Both the position numbers and the translations under genes were made by a program. Shown piece by piece: positions 36,701 through 49,930 of a DNA stretch of 64,000 nucleotides. Below the pieces are notes generated by a model. It was given only the letters and a program-made list of their open reading frames with translations, searched no databases and was not told where the DNA came from. The DNA is taken from positions 159,956 through 223,955 of the forward strand of contig VWPU01019139.1 of NCBI GenBank assembly GCA_013398955.1. Direction: 5' to 3'. Source of the stretch: Callaeas wilsoni (Eukaryota; Chordata; Aves; Passeriformes; Callaeidae). How positions within the stretch are numbered: position 1 is the first letter of the stretch; every line of letters starts with the position of its first letter.

Positions 36701-39700
36701 CTCAGACTCCCTTGCTCTGCACCTGTCCTGTCAGATTTGAGCTGTGTTCCAGCACCGCTGGTGCCTAGGCAGTGACTCAGCCCCAGCAAGGCTGGCACAG
36801 GCCAGAAGTCTCTCCCAGCACTGTCCATCACATGGCAGCAGCAGGGTGGAGTGGGGCACTGCCTGTGGAGTGGGGTGCTGCTCCCAGCTGCTGCAGGGTG
36901 GGAGCGGGCTCTGGTGAGGTGTTGGAGTCAGTGGGTGCTGCTGGCTGAGGTGGAGCTGGGCAAGCCTCTAGGCTGCCAGATCAATGTTACAGCCAGCTAC
37001 ATGCCCCTGCCACCAGCCAGCCTGTGGCTGGCTCCTGGGCTGGGGTGGCCATGCTCAGGATGGCCATGAAGCCTCAGCTGCCGCTGCTCTCAGCCCTGCC
37101 CAGTGTTGTGGTTGGCATTTTATTAAGGAGAGCCATTATCATTTGAAAGAACACTCCGGACTTTGTCAGTGCTTATCCTTGTCTGACTCCACAAAGCTCG
37201 TTGAGCTTTTATCTCCTGCAGACTAGATTACAGTAATGCCTCGCTGCTTGCCAGGAGTGTTGATACCAGCCCTCAGCCCCACAGGCAGCACAGAGCGTGC
37301 CCACTGTGCCCACCATCCAACCCAGCACCTTGCCTGGGGCTGCTCCTGGTGGGTCTCCCTCCTGGACAGGTCTGGAAAGCAGAGTGCTCTGGGTTGCCAG
37401 TATGACTGAGTGCTCAGCCCACTGTGTGCTCCCTGTGCCCCCACGGCTCCAGCTGCAAGGGGCTCAGCAGCCACCACCGCTGTCACCCAGGCTTTGCCCC
37501 TGGCAGAGGAGCCCCGGGTGTTCCATTGCTGCCTTCCCAACAGCCCCAGCAGGGAGACTTCTCCAACAGTGTCCTGTCCCTGCTCGCCACTCTCTGCAGG
37601 CTGCCATCACACCTGGCTGCGTGGAACCGCTTTGGCTTTCGTGGGGCCAAACACACTCCCTGCATGGGGTAAAGCTGCCAGAAACCTCCTCCTCCTCCCA
37701 GGAAATGTCCGAAGTGCCACTTGGATGTTCAGGCAGTGACCACAGCCCGGAGTAATGCTCCCAGACCATCCTGTGGGACCGAGCCATGGGTGGAAGCAGC
37801 AGGGGAGAGGGGAGCAGGGGAGCGGGGCCGCCAATGAGACTGGCACTCCTGGCTCCTCAGCACAGATGCCACCATCTCCCCTTCCCAGCACATGCCAGCT
37901 CCTGCTGCTCTCCCTGCGCCATTCTGCTGCAGGCTAAATTAATTATTTCTAATAAACTCATGTTTAAATTACCAACCCCGGCAGGGGCCAGCTGATTTGA
38001 GGGCTTCTCACTCTGTTAGCCTTGCTGCAGTCAGCACTGGGCCAGGCAAAGCCTTCACCTGCACCCTCACAATCAGCTGGGACAGGGCCCTGCAGCCCCC
38101 TTCCTCTCCTGAGTGGGGCCTCGGCTGTGTCCCCCGTGCCCGAGGACAGCCAAAGAGGCTTGCCACATGCCCAGCCACATGCCTCAGCGCTGGGAGAGAA
38201 GGAACAAACACCTCGTCTGGTCTGTGCCAATGATGGAGAAGATGTCACAGGCAACAGGGACATGGGGACAAACCAGCTCAGGACTTGCAGCTTCTGTTTT
38301 GGGGAAAGAGCAGTGATGATACGCACCAAGGACAGCAGGTGAATTTATAGCCAGCACTGCTTCATGAGCAGGTTTCTGTAACAGGCAGGTGCAGCCAGCA
38401 GGATCTGCAGAGGCAGCTGTGGGGAAGAGGCTGAAGTGCCCAGGTAGGATTTACCCTGCCCCCCGGGTGTTCCAGCTTTATGGTTCTGAGCCCAGGGAGG
38501 TGAAGCACAAACCTTCGCAGGCAGCCGGTTCATTCCAGCATGCTGCAGTCAGTGTCTGAGCTCTGAGCTCAGCTGGCTCCCCCCACAACTTATCTCAACT
38601 CTTCCCAGATGGCTTTTATCTTTAAACTACTGTACAGCAATACAAAAAGACAACAATAATTTAAGATCCTCTTTGACTGCAGGCTAATACCAATTCACTC
38701 CGCTTGGCGAGGGATGGCACTTTCCCTTTTTTATATAGCCTCTGTGAGTTTTCTAGCGTATGCAGATAATCTCAAGCTCCTCATAAATGCAGCCATAAAC
38801 CTTCCTCCCTCTGCCCCCTCGGAAGTGCATAAAACCAGCGGGGTAACCGGCATCACATCCTGGGAGGCCTCCGAGGAGGCAACAGCTAAACAGGGCTCAG
38901 GAGCTGGGCAGATCTCATGGGGAGCTCCCAGAGCTGGCACCATCACTCACCCCATGCCAGCCTGGGAGAGAGGAAAGGGCAAGCACAGGGCAAGGGAGCT
39001 GGATCTCTGCACATTAAGCATCTCTCCACATCCACAGTGGCTGCCTGGGAAGGTGTCCCTGGGCAAGGCTCCTGGCCAGGGTGTGCTGGGGAGTGGGACC
39101 TCTGGGCACAAAGGGCTGCCAGCCTGAAATCAGCTCCAGGTCCCGCTCAGAGCCTGCCTGGCCTACACAAACACCTCTTGGGGCCTGTCTGGAAGGAATT
39201 CCTGCTTACAGACAAGCCAGGAATGGTTCTCTTCCCCTGAAGAGATTTTAAAATATAAAATGCTCTTCCTGTCTGGATGAAAGACCAACCATCTTATGAT
39301 CTCTCAGTAAATTATCTGGCGTCTATGGAAATGTAGCCTTCCCAGAATTCAGCCCTACTAGTTTTGGGGTTTTTTACATGCTAGGCCTGAAGTAATTAAG
39401 CCTTCACATTCTGACTCATTTTCCAGCCTGTTTGCCAGCGCAGCTGAGAGAAGGTGTTCTGTCAACAATGGAACTTTTCCCCCAAACACTTTAAAATCCA
39501 AAGGTTCATCAAAATCAACTTTAGTTTGCAAACTGTTTAGGTTTTGACTTAGCAGCTTTTTTCGTGGCAAAAAGAACGGTTAAGAAATGCTCCCAGGCAT
39601 CTCTGCTGCAGATTCTGGGAGAGCAAAGGGGGCTGGCACAGAGCTCTGATTCTCAGCCAACTTCTCCAGCACCGGCTTAGAAGCAGCCTTCTTCCTCTTG

Positions 39701-40429
39701 CTGGAGTGCAGACAAAAACTGCATGTTCTCACGAAAGCCTCCAGCCATAAAGACAACAAAATGGTGTGCTGTTTAACAGAGCACGGCTGTGGCTCTGTGT
39801 CCCTGGGCTTTTGCACCGGCAGCTCGGGCCCTTGCTGGCCCCCATCGCACTCAGATACCCCCAGCGTGGGGTGCACCCCTGGCTGAGCACTGGGAAGGTG
39901 CCACCATGGACATCAGGGTGCATCATCCCCAGACAGGAGCTAACCTTTCCAAGGGGGCAAATTACTGAAAGCCACTTTCCTGGCAGCAGAAACCTCCTGC
40001 CTCTCCGCTGGCTGCTCTTTCTCAGCTCCTCGATGAGAGTGTCAATGAGAACAAGCACTTGCATTTCCCCTTGACTTCTGACACTGAAACCACCTGGAGG
40101 AACATCTCACACTGCCGGAAAGGTGCCAACACACCTGGCTCCAAGGTGCCCAGTCAGGTTTGACAAGGAGACTTCAGGCTTTGCAGGTTCTCTTGCTAAG
40201 GCCACACCTGCCCATCCCTGCCCTGGGGCTGCCCGGGGCTGCTGGTGCTGCGTGTGCAGCTCCTTCAACGAACCTTTCCCAGTCTGCTCCCCACCAAGAA
40301 GCAGCATCGAGTTTGTCCAGGAGTCATCTCATTCCAGGTGCCTCCATCCTGCAGGTGACAAATCACTGCCTGAATGGACAGGCTGCACCACATGTCGCTG
40401 GCTGAGTTGAAATTTCACCTAGAACCACA
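33721..40429. other. intron segment without genes
   Basis: Mostly GC-rich unique sequence with the 9-bp triple repeat (33998-34024). AT-rich islets lie at 34835-35060 (AGTAATTAATCAGG), 37110-37230 and 38600-38700. Reading frames up to 152 codons are unsupported. No gene or known transposon. Confidence 0.5.
33998..34024. repeat. 9-bp repeat, three copies
   Basis: TTCCTCAGG is repeated three times without mismatch. A small minisatellite in the intron. Confidence 0.95.
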
Positions 40430-40784
40430 TCCCCAGGAGTTATTACCAGTTTCATTAGATTAATGATTGCGGAACCACCAGCAGCATCGCGGATGAGGCG
40501 TTAAGGTTTGCATTCCCATACAGTAACACCAGTTGCATGGTTTTGCTTAAATCAGGACAAGAGACCAACTGAAGACTGACACAGTGAGGCGTGATTTCTT
40601 GCTGGCTCCAGTAGCAAGAAGACAGATTTATGATGCTTAAAAAGCACCAACTGGACTGGGAGACAGAAATCTTGGTCTGTGCATAATGACACACAGGACT
40701 TTAACCCCTTGCATGCTATAAACTTCCTGGTCTACTCTCAGATTAGGCTGGTGGTAGAACCCCCACTAATACAGCGGGGTAAGG

Positions 40785-40829
40785 AAAAGAAACTAGAAAA
40801 CATCCTAAAAAAGAAACTAGAAAACATCC
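40785..40829. repeat. 24-bp tandem duplication
   Basis: A purine-rich unit starting AAAAGAAACTAG occupies 40785-40808 and is repeated at 40809-40829, with 21 of 24 bases retained. A recent slippage-type duplication. Confidence 0.85.
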
Positions 40830-41768
40830 ATTCACTGCCTAAACTGTCATCTGTGCTGCTAATAGTCATGGGCAAAGCACATGGTGGGCCTGCTGAGATA
40901 AAAGGAAGCTAAGAGATTGTTTGTACCATTAATACATCTCGTGATAAATGATGTGTAAAGTTTTACTGCAAGGTCTTAAGGAGGCTGTGAGCCTGGAACA
41001 CCAGCTGAGGGAATGCCAGTTTGGGGGAAAGATTGAGAGGCAAATTTGAGGTGTCTGGGGAAGGGTTAGGAGCAGCTGAGCCTGAGCCATCTCTTCCAGG
41101 TCCACGTGATATCCCAAAGGCAGATGCAGGGCACTGAGATTCCAGACCTGATGGAGGCTGGATGAGGGAGACTGGGGCATCACATCCACACTGAGAAGGT
41201 GGAATTGAAGATGCCTGTGACAGCTGAAACATTGAGGCAGTCATGTCCAATCCTGGTGGCTAAATATGCTCCTACGGGGATTTCTTGCTTTACCTCTTTT
41301 AATATTTTTCCTATGCTGTGACCCAGTGCTACATGCAATAAAACAATTTTTCATCCTGAAAATGGTGCTTTGTCCTCAGCCTGAGGCTGCTGAGGAGCAA
41401 ATGGCAGGTCACAGTGCCCTGGTGCCCAGTGAGCTGGAGTGAGCTGGGCTCTGTGCCTCTGGCCACAGTCCCTGTTTGAGCCTCTCAGCACTACTCACGG
41501 AACAAATCCCCGGGTCCCTGGGAAGCTGTCACCCACCCACATCTGTTCTCCCTGCTCCATCCGTCAGTACCAAACCCTGCTATGTGGATCCTGATGCCAG
41601 GGGCAAATCTGCAACTGGGGGCACTCCGGGCCCCTCTTCCCCATCAGGGCTTTGAGATTCCCGAAGCAGAGGATTGATGCCATGCCTATCTCAGAAATGC
41701 CACGCAAACATGAAAATTGAGCAAATGATAAAACGTAGATGAATTTTCAGGAGCTGAGAGACTGAATT

Positions 41769-41782
41769 AAAAAAAAAAAAAA
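41769..41782. repeat. A14 run
   Basis: Fourteen adenines with no recognisable retrocopy upstream and no evident target-site duplication, so most likely simple slippage. Confidence 0.95.
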
Positions 41783-44215
41783 GGCATCAAACTATGCAGT
41801 TTATGCACAGAAAAGATATATCTTGACAAGAACTAATATTTTATGTGGAGCCAATAAGTCAGTAGTAACAGATTTGCACATTCAAAAATGTGGTATTAGG
41901 AAGAAAGTCCTGATTTCCCCTACTTCTCATCCGAGGCCCTGACATACACGATCTCTTCAGCCCTCAGTGCTGCCTTGTATTCCAACACCCTCCTCTTCCC
42001 TGACCTTCTCCTTCCTCCACAGGAGCTGCCATGTCGGACTGGGCCTGGGGCTCCAGCCCTCCAATGTGGAGAAGGGAGCACCTTCTCCCAAAGTCTGACG
42101 AACAATGCCGTGGGTGGACTTTGGATGCAGAAGTGCCCACCCCACACACCCCAATCCCCACATCACACCAGCGGCTGCCCCGAGCCCCACTCCCTGTGCC
42201 AGGGGCTGTTCTCTCGGCACAGGATCCTCCTCAGCTCTGCAGCCTTAGTGATTTAGACATCCGTGGTTACTGTTCATGGAGACAGTTTGAGACCACCTCA
42301 GGGGAAGATGACATGCTGAGGGAATGTGAAAACAGTGGCCACAATGGTGGGACCAGCCACAGAGGGATGGGGACTTGGCACCTCCAGGTCATCCCAGACT
42401 CTGCCACAAGGCCACCAGGATGTCTTTTACCCAGGGTGCCTTAGCAGCTCCCCGTGCCGCCTATGCCAGACCATCTGTCAGTGCTCCCCATCTCTCCCTG
42501 CCACAGCCAGAGATTTGCACAATCGAGCCCATTTAACTGGCACTAGAATCTTCCTACCTGGTGTGAGACTCTAAGCCTTATCTGCATTTAGGAATTGTGC
42601 TAAGCCAGCAGATCTCCTGCGTATTTGCTCTTTGAAAGCCTGCTCTGAGGAGCTCTGGCAGGAGGGCCACATAAAGGGAAAGCCCCACAGCTCCAGCCCA
42701 CAGATAAAGCTCTGCACCATACAAGACATTTTGATATTTTATGCCAGCATTTGGCATTGCTCCAGAAGAGCTCTGAGTTATCTTAAGCTTCATAAATGCA
42801 GAGCTAAAGCATTAGCAAGGGAATTGCTCCTAAGTCAAGGGTTAGAGGCGGACAGCAAAAAGGGTTCTTAGGGGGTGCTCTCCCACTGGCTTTGGGGGAT
42901 AAGTCTGTATTTACCCCCTCCCCCCAGGCAAACTGTTACGCTTCCCAATGTTAAGCTGTAGGGCTTTACTAAAACACTCCAGCAAACCGATTCCTCCTGG
43001 CTCCTAAGTACATAAAAGCATCAAAAAGTAAAAATGCATTCTAAACTATGGTGATTAATTAGGATGACGGATAAGGACAAAGATCCGGTTCCATTGCCTC
43101 CTTTGCACAGATCCAGTTCCTGGTCTGAGTGGAGGAACCCAGGGAGGTCAGAACACGGGGGTCACACCTGTGCACTGCAAAGAATGGCAGGACACGACCG
43201 TGGCCACTGAAAACGTGCCAGAGGCTCTGTGCCCACACTGGAAGGCAATTGTATCTACATCCGTGCCCACCCTGGGCTGCCCATTTTGCAGGAGCGGATG
43301 GTGGGAGCTGAGGATCTAAAATAGACGGTCTTGAAATAATCTTGAAGGAGAGAATCAAGGCAGCTGCTCAAAGGCTTGTGCCAGCCTGGAGCTGAATCGC
43401 GCTCCAGGAAAGGTGCTGCAGCAAAGGGGACCCTGCGTCTGATCAGTGAGCTCAGTCAAGAGCTGGAGCATTGAAACAGCAACGGCAAAGGAACTGGGAA
43501 ATAGAAAACAGGAAAGAGCAAATGGCTTCCAAACAGTGGAAATGTTCCGCTGTGGAGGAGGATGGGGCCTGGAGAGGGAGGATTAGCCAGCTATAAATAC
43601 AAGCAGTGCTGAGTTAAAAGGCTAATTAGAATAGCAAAAAGAAATACAGCAGTACATTTCAGAGATGATTCTGACTAACAAAGAGTTTTTCAAATCTGTT
43701 TGCAGAAGTGAATATGAAAGAGAAAATTGGATTCCTATGAAATGATTTCAAAAATTGGAGGAGGAAAAAGGTAATGGCAGATCTCTTCAACAGCCAGTCA
43801 GGCTCCTGACATCTTCATCTGCTGCAAAGGCAAAGAGAAAAGCAACAGGTCTCAGTTCTCATGTCTCGGTAGGAAAAAAGAGCTGGTGACAAAGAATGGT
43901 TTGTGCAGAGATGGGGCACAAAAGTTGACGCCAGACGCTCTCCTCGAGGCAGCCTGGAAAGGAGTGACCAGTCTAACTGCTTCAGGCTGAACTCGAGGGG
44001 CTGCAGCTCTGCCCTCTCCGAGAGCTGGGGACTGTGTGGCCCTGTGACGCAACACACAGAGGGAACATTGCCACCCACCACAGCCCTTACGGCACATGGC
44101 CAGGGAGGGTGATGGGGCCCGAGGTCACTCTGGCTTCAGACCATGGGATGGTGGAGCCAGCCTCTGGGGTTTGCTCTGCAAACCCCACTCTGTGGCAGCA
44201 AACCACTGAGCCCTT

Positions 44216-44229
44216 GGTGATTAATCACC
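44216..44229. promoter_or_regulatory. 14-bp palindromic homeodomain-type site
   Basis: GGTGATTAATCACC is a perfect palindrome with a TGATTAATCA core, which contains the PBX/HOX-like TGATTAAT on both strands. Similar TGATTAAT words occur at about 43052 and 46724. Function is inferred only. Confidence 0.3.
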
Positions 44230-47194
44230 TACAGCCTCAGCATATGCCAGAAAAGGCTTTAGCTTCCCCCAAAAGCTGGAACAGATGGTCCTCAAGTTCT
44301 TAACCCAATAAATGTATACAGACACACAGAGACACATGTACATACATATAGATATATATAAATACACCCGCCGGTTTGACACCCTCTACCCCACCTCATC
44401 CTGCAGACATGCAAGGCTGGGCTGAGCCACGCGTTCCCTGGCCACGCTCACCCCGTTCTCCTCCCGTGACAGACAGGCTTAATGCTCCACTTTTCCCTCT
44501 GGAAAAAGTCTCTGGGACACAGGAACATTCCAACACTAAAAGAGCTTGGACCTAGCCTGAGAGAGAGCTTGTCCCAAACATCTGCTGGCCAGAAGCAGCA
44601 TGAAAAAAGGAGACTGTCAACAGAGCAAAGGCTAGTTTGGATTCCCATGCTTCATCTGGGCTTCCAGTAGCTCAGGCTGTAGTGTGGGGGTGTCATCAGA
44701 GACCTTTGTAGCTGGAGGAGAGGGACTGGCATCACCAGAGCTCATGGCGAGGTAAACAGCTGAGGATAAATGGGATGACTTTTATTCTTCATCTGTTCAT
44801 GACAGCACTGGTGGCTGCTGCGACCAGAGCCACAGGTCACAATGACATCAGGCCATTAATAGGACGAAGAGTGACAACTGGGATGATTCAAGAAGCAGGG
44901 CTGGGGCAGGGGGGAAGAGGTGCTCAGGAGAAGCAGACATAGAGTGCTGCTGTCTCCTCCCTGCAGACAGCACAAGCTGGCTCTCCGTGAACCTGCCTGT
45001 GGCAGTGGGCTAACAGGGACAGCAGAGTGGCTGCAAAAAGGGCTGGCTGGCTGGCAACTCTCTGAAATTAAACTAATTGCATTGCCTAGTAAATCATAAC
45101 AGCAGCTACAATACCTTTGCTCTTCTCCAAAGATGCCGAGTGGCTTTATGAAGGTTAATTAACTCCGACTCACACAACAAGCCTGTGAGGCAGGTACAAT
45201 TAGATCCGTGGAGAGGAAAGTCCGTAGTCCCAGATCCCACAGCCTCGCAGTGTGTGGGGCGTCCCCACAGGACCAGCTCCCTCCCCAGGGTGGGATTACA
45301 GCCCAGGAGATCCCACTCCCAGGACTCCACTCTAATTAACCATCTCATCTCCCTGTGCACTCACATCCATATTTATCATGACTTCCTAGAACAGACAAAA
45401 GGCAAAACCATTAGAAGTTTTGTTAATAAACAGCCACCAGCAGCAGCCTTTCATCCTGGCCAGACCCAGAAGAGTCCATCTGTCCACATCCCATGACCCT
45501 CTGTTTTCTCTGCTCCCACCCAGCACACCCACCTCGCGCAGCCCACGGGGATCTGCGGCTCCATGTCAGTCTGCTCCCACACCTGGGTGTGCTGGGCATG
45601 AGGCAGCCCTGGAGGCATAGGACATGGCAAGGGCTTGGCTCTGTGTCCCTGTCCTCTCCCCTCGGAGATCTACAAGGCCCCATTCAGCACACTGCCTGCA
45701 CTCCAGAGAGTGCTCTCTGGGGTGTGGAGCAAGGGAAGGAGAAGCAGAAAAATCCACAGATACACACCTAAATAAAATATTTTAAAGTAAATTTCCCATG
45801 AGGTGTCAGCAGCTCTTTAATATTGTGCTGCCTTTGCTGGCCGATAATGTTGTCACTCCAGCTGGTGGCGGAGTGACTGCCAGCTGCCTATGGGAAAAGG
45901 AAGACAGGAATGTCCCCTCTTGCCTGGGAGACAAGCACTGGCTCATCCTCCTGCACCACTCTTGACTCCAGAAACAAATGGCTTCTTGCAGCAGGAGCAG
46001 AGAGGCAGCAAGAGGGTCAGCAGACACATGTGCCACCATGGATCCCTGCCCTATCCCCAACACGGAATAGAGTGGCAGGTCCCAGCACGAGGTACGCAGC
46101 GTTTTGCTCAGGAATGAGGAGCTTTGCTGGTCTCACAGGTGTGGAACAAAATGGAGCCTTTTGCATCCACTCAGCCCTGACCCATTGGCCAGCTGGGACA
46201 CTGCCCTAGCCCTGGAGATGTCGCTCTCCCTCCAGCAGCCAGTGGGATGCAAAGCCGTGCAGCTTGATCCTTTGCCAGTCCCCACTGGGTGCCTGGCTGG
46301 CCTCTGTCCCAGTCCTCAGGCCGAGGGCATTTGAGATTGGGGAAATGCTGTAGGAATTAGGGAAGCAATACCATCCTGTGTCCCTGACCCGTGGTCCCTG
46401 TGAGATGGCATGACCCTGGGCTATGTGCCCTGCCCTCTCCACTGCTCCAGTCACTGCTGCCACCCCAGAGGCAGAGGCTGTGGTGTGGAGTGGGGACAGC
46501 TGCTGTAAATGTCCCTGTAACAGCAGGCGCCAGCTCCACCGGACACAAGAGCTCTGTGCCCCGTGGCAAAGCCAATGCAGCTGAGCTGCACAAACTTACC
46601 TGGTCAAAGCTGGCCAGCTGCAACTTGCAACTTCTGTGAACAGGGAAGAAATAGTTATTTCCTCTCATTACAACTTAAATGCCAAATAAATGCCCTGTCC
46701 ACTATGGTAATTGCAATGTCACTGGGTGATTAATGCGCGCTCTGCACTCCAAGAACCTGCAGCACACCTGCAAACCACAATAACCTGCACCCTGAGTGCC
46801 CCAGCTGCAGGCAGCCGTTCTGTCCCTGGCTCGTGCTGGGCCAGAGCATGGCTGCAGTGGGCACTAGCTGACAGAGCTGCTCCGAACCCTTGCCAGGAGC
46901 TGTGGCTCTGCCCAGCCCACAGCCCAGCCCCAGAGGCAGCTCTGAGCCCCCCGGGTGCGCAGGGCCCGGAGCTGTCCAGCCCCAGAGGCTCCCTGAAGCT
47001 GCTTTTGCCCCAGCCAAGTGACCCCTCACAGCACTGATCAATGCCAGGCTGCACATCGACATCGATCCTCCAGCTGACCTCAGGTCCCAGTGGCAGCACT
47101 GCCCTCCTCACAGGGGTTCCTGTGGACTTACCAGAGTTACTTGTACCCACCGACACAGTGTGGGAAGGGGGCACCCGGCCCCATCCCATCCACC

Positions 47195-47278
47195 AGGCAG
47201 CCACCGGGCCAGCTGCAGGCAGCGGGGCTGAGCTGCAGGCAGCCACCGGGCCAGCTGCAGGCAGCCGGGCTGAGCTGC
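47195..47278. repeat. 42-bp minisatellite, two copies
   Basis: Copies at 47195-47236 and 47237-47278 differ at one base. Each is GC-rich, built of AGCTGCAGGC and CCACCGGGCC blocks, so the unit itself has shorter internal repeats. The length of 42 is a multiple of three, which keeps open the chance reading frames that cross it. Confidence 0.95.
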
Positions 47279-47339
47279 ACATCCTTGGCTGCTGCCACTC
47301 CTGAGGGGCAGCCACTGGGGAGAGGGAAAGGCTTTTAGG

Positions 47340-47820
47340 TTTAGCTTTATATGTATAGGAGGGTCTCAAACAGTGCCACTTGCTAACTACACTTTAGAAA
47401 ATAACAAAAGGAAATTCTAGAGAAAAGCTCAGCATTTAGTCTCACCCCCACCCCCATTTTTTTTTCCTTATTCAAAAGAAATCATCTTTTAAGCATTAAA
47501 AAACTCCCCAGTGCTGCTGATACAAAATGCAGTGTAACCTTGAATTATATGTAGCAGGGCTGGCTTTCATTATTTATTAGCAAGATCAATTAGAATATTC
47601 TGTTTGCAGAAGAATATAATCCAATATGTACTTCAAGCACTAACAGCTAAATATATGCTTATTTAAAAATCAATCTAAAAGTCAAGGTTTCCTTTGTAAA
47701 TCCTTACTACAGATTTAAAAAAAAGCTTTGAGTGTTACCACCTGCTGAACGCTGTAGTCTCAAGGAGACAGTTATACATTTTAAAACATCTCAAATGGGA
47801 ATTGATTGTAACAGGCAAAC
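47340..47820. other. AT-rich block, candidate conserved non-coding element
   Basis: Complex AT-rich sequence between GC-rich flanks, with TTATTTATTAGC, GATCAATTAGAAT and CTAAATATATGC words. No open frame of note and no repeat similarity. It resembles other gene-desert regulatory blocks. Confidence 0.35.
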
Positions 47821-49679
47821 AATTGCTGAACCCCAGCAGGGAGGGCTCACGGCCCGTGTGACGGCTCAGAAGCTCCCGAGGGTGGGCACCCTGGGACCAC
47901 AGCCCAGCCACTCCACAGGGAAGTGGGAACAAGCCCCCGACCCGGGCAGTGACAGTCACCACCCCCCTGCCTGCCGGGAAGGGCACCGAGAGTGTGCCAG
48001 CCGTGCTGAGTGACTCACACCGACTCACAGCATCCCAGCACAGACTTGTTTTTCACTGACTTCCCCGGGCTGACATGGAGCCAAGGCATCCGCCTGCCAG
48101 CCCAGCTCAGGATCTGCAGTGTCCTCGCCTTTCTCCCCCAAATCATAGGTTTCTAAGATTAATTGTCATGTATAATTTATTGACCTCAGCCACGACCTTG
48201 GCCCAGCACGGTTTCCTTCCCCTGCACTGTGGCAGTGGCAGCAGCAGGCTCTGGCAGGGCAAGGGAGCACCAGCAGCACGGGCTGGTCAGTGTTCCTGGC
48301 GCCGGACGCGCCGAGGGGCTGCCCCACCGCCCTGGAGATGCCCCGGCCCGTGTGTTTCTACTCCGTTCCCACCCTGCAGAGCCGTTTTCCCGGCTGTGCC
48401 AGTGCCCACTTTAATCTCCCCCCTGCTGCCAGCCGGGCGCAGGCTGCTCAGCCAGCTTCCCGCTTCTCCTTCTTCCTTAAGCCCTTTCTCTTTCGTCTTT
48501 CATTTTTAAATCTTATCTCCAGGTAAAGAGGGTATTTGATGGGATCAAAAAGTGACCTTTAACAAGGGTAGCAGAGCTTCAAACAATATCCCTGCAAGTT
48601 CACGCACACTCAAGTGTTAAAGGGAACAGTTCTCTGATCTCCTGTTCCTCAGTGGAAAAGTCATTTCACAAAGATTTCTGCCAAAAGCCGATGCAGCAGA
48701 CTGAGGAAACTTTCTTAAAACCCAGCACCCAGAACTTGGCACAGGCTGTCCTCAGCTTCTGATAAACCAATCCTTCAAAATTTTTTGGTCTCAGTCTTTG
48801 CCAGCAAGCGCTCCAGCCACACCACCCCGCACCTGGGTGGAAGGACGGTTAGAATTGGATGATCTTCACGTCCTTTCCAACCCAAATCGTTCTGTGAATC
48901 TCTGGAGTGTTTGCTTCTCTGCTCAAGTTCCCTATCTCTTGCCAGCTTCCTAGGTCTGACAGATACCCGACTATTCCTATCTTTCACTCAGCTGAATAAA
49001 ATCCCTGAAATGCCTCTTAGGTAAAGCATTCCAGCCTTAGACAGAGGTCAGACAGAGGCAATCAGAGGGATCAGACAGTGATTAGTGGGCTGAAAATACA
49101 GCCAAACAGAGCACAGTGGACAGACACCGCAAGGCTTCCCAAGGCCTCTTTGACAGCACTGTCCTGCTCCAGCCCGAGGTCCTCCCAGCCATGCTGGGAC
49201 AGATGCAGGGAGGGACCAGCAGCATGAGCTGGTGGGTGGCACACCCCTTCCTGAGAAAACCGGGCTATTTGATCTACAAGCTGGGGGTCACTCCAGTCTT
49301 GCTTGAGACCAAGACCTGCAGACCTCCCCTAAGCACCTTGCGGATAAATTCCAGGTGGGAGAAGAACAGCCATAGCTAAGGGATGATGTGGGCACATAAC
49401 AGTTTGCCTCCTGAGCTTCCACTGTGCCACGGGGTCAGCGGGTTGCAGTGCTGTGTCCCCCTGGGACCTTGGCAGGCCAGAAGGGAGCAAGGGGGAGCAG
49501 AGGCCACATTATGCCAGATCAGGACCGTCCCATGCTCTCCAGTGGCAGCCCAGAGCCAGCACTGGCAGTGACATGACCCCCATGCCACCAGGAGGGCAAG
49601 GGGACACACGTGGGGTCCCCCATCTGTAGCGGAGCTTGCTGGTGCCTCCACAAGTGGCAGGGTGCCCGGAGTGAAGTGG
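47821..49679. other. intron segment without genes
   Basis: GC-rich at 47830-48470, then mixed. Holds the short CR1 remnant at 48840-48904 and leads into the CpG island at 49680. No gene is seen. Confidence 0.5.
48840..48904 (+). mobile_element. CR1 3'-end remnant
   Basis: Contains TTGGATGATCTTCACG, then TCCTTTCCAACCCAAATCGT and TTCTGTGAATC, the recognisable CR1 3' tail in plus orientation with several substitutions. Only about 65 bp is recognisable. Confidence 0.75.
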
Positions 49680-49930
49680 ACAGACGGGAGCGGTGGGCGG
49701 GTGGCAACGACAGCAGCGTTAATCATTTCCGTGGCGCGGCGCACGAAGGCGGCAGGCACAGCCTGCGCTGCCCGCTGCCAAGCGCTGCACGCGGGCGCGA
49801 GGGCACGGCTGGCCCACTGCTCCTCTCAGCACAGCCAACACCAGCGGCTCTGCTGGCCGAGAGCGCGTCCCCTCCCTGTCCCGTGTCCCACCCTGCCTTC
49901 CGGAGAGAGGGGCCAGAGTCGCCAGCTCTG
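49680..49930. promoter_or_regulatory. small intronic CpG island
   Basis: About 27 CpG in 250 bp at roughly two-thirds GC (hand count), close to the number expected without CpG depletion, while the surrounding intron is depleted. It lies about 13.6 kb into the intron from exon 1. It may be an alternative promoter for HS3ST4, the start of a non-coding RNA, or an unmethylated enhancer. No spliceable first exon is recognised. Confidence 0.6.

Larger units (their letters stand above)
40430..47194. other. intron segment without genes
   Basis: Moderately AT-rich at 40430-40930 and 41690-41920, otherwise mixed. Contains the 24-bp duplication, the A14 run, the 44216 palindrome and a low-complexity ACA/ATAT stretch at 44320-44365. 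The 216-codon minus-strand frame (46719-47369) runs through the 42-bp minisatellite and looks like chance. Confidence 0.5.
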
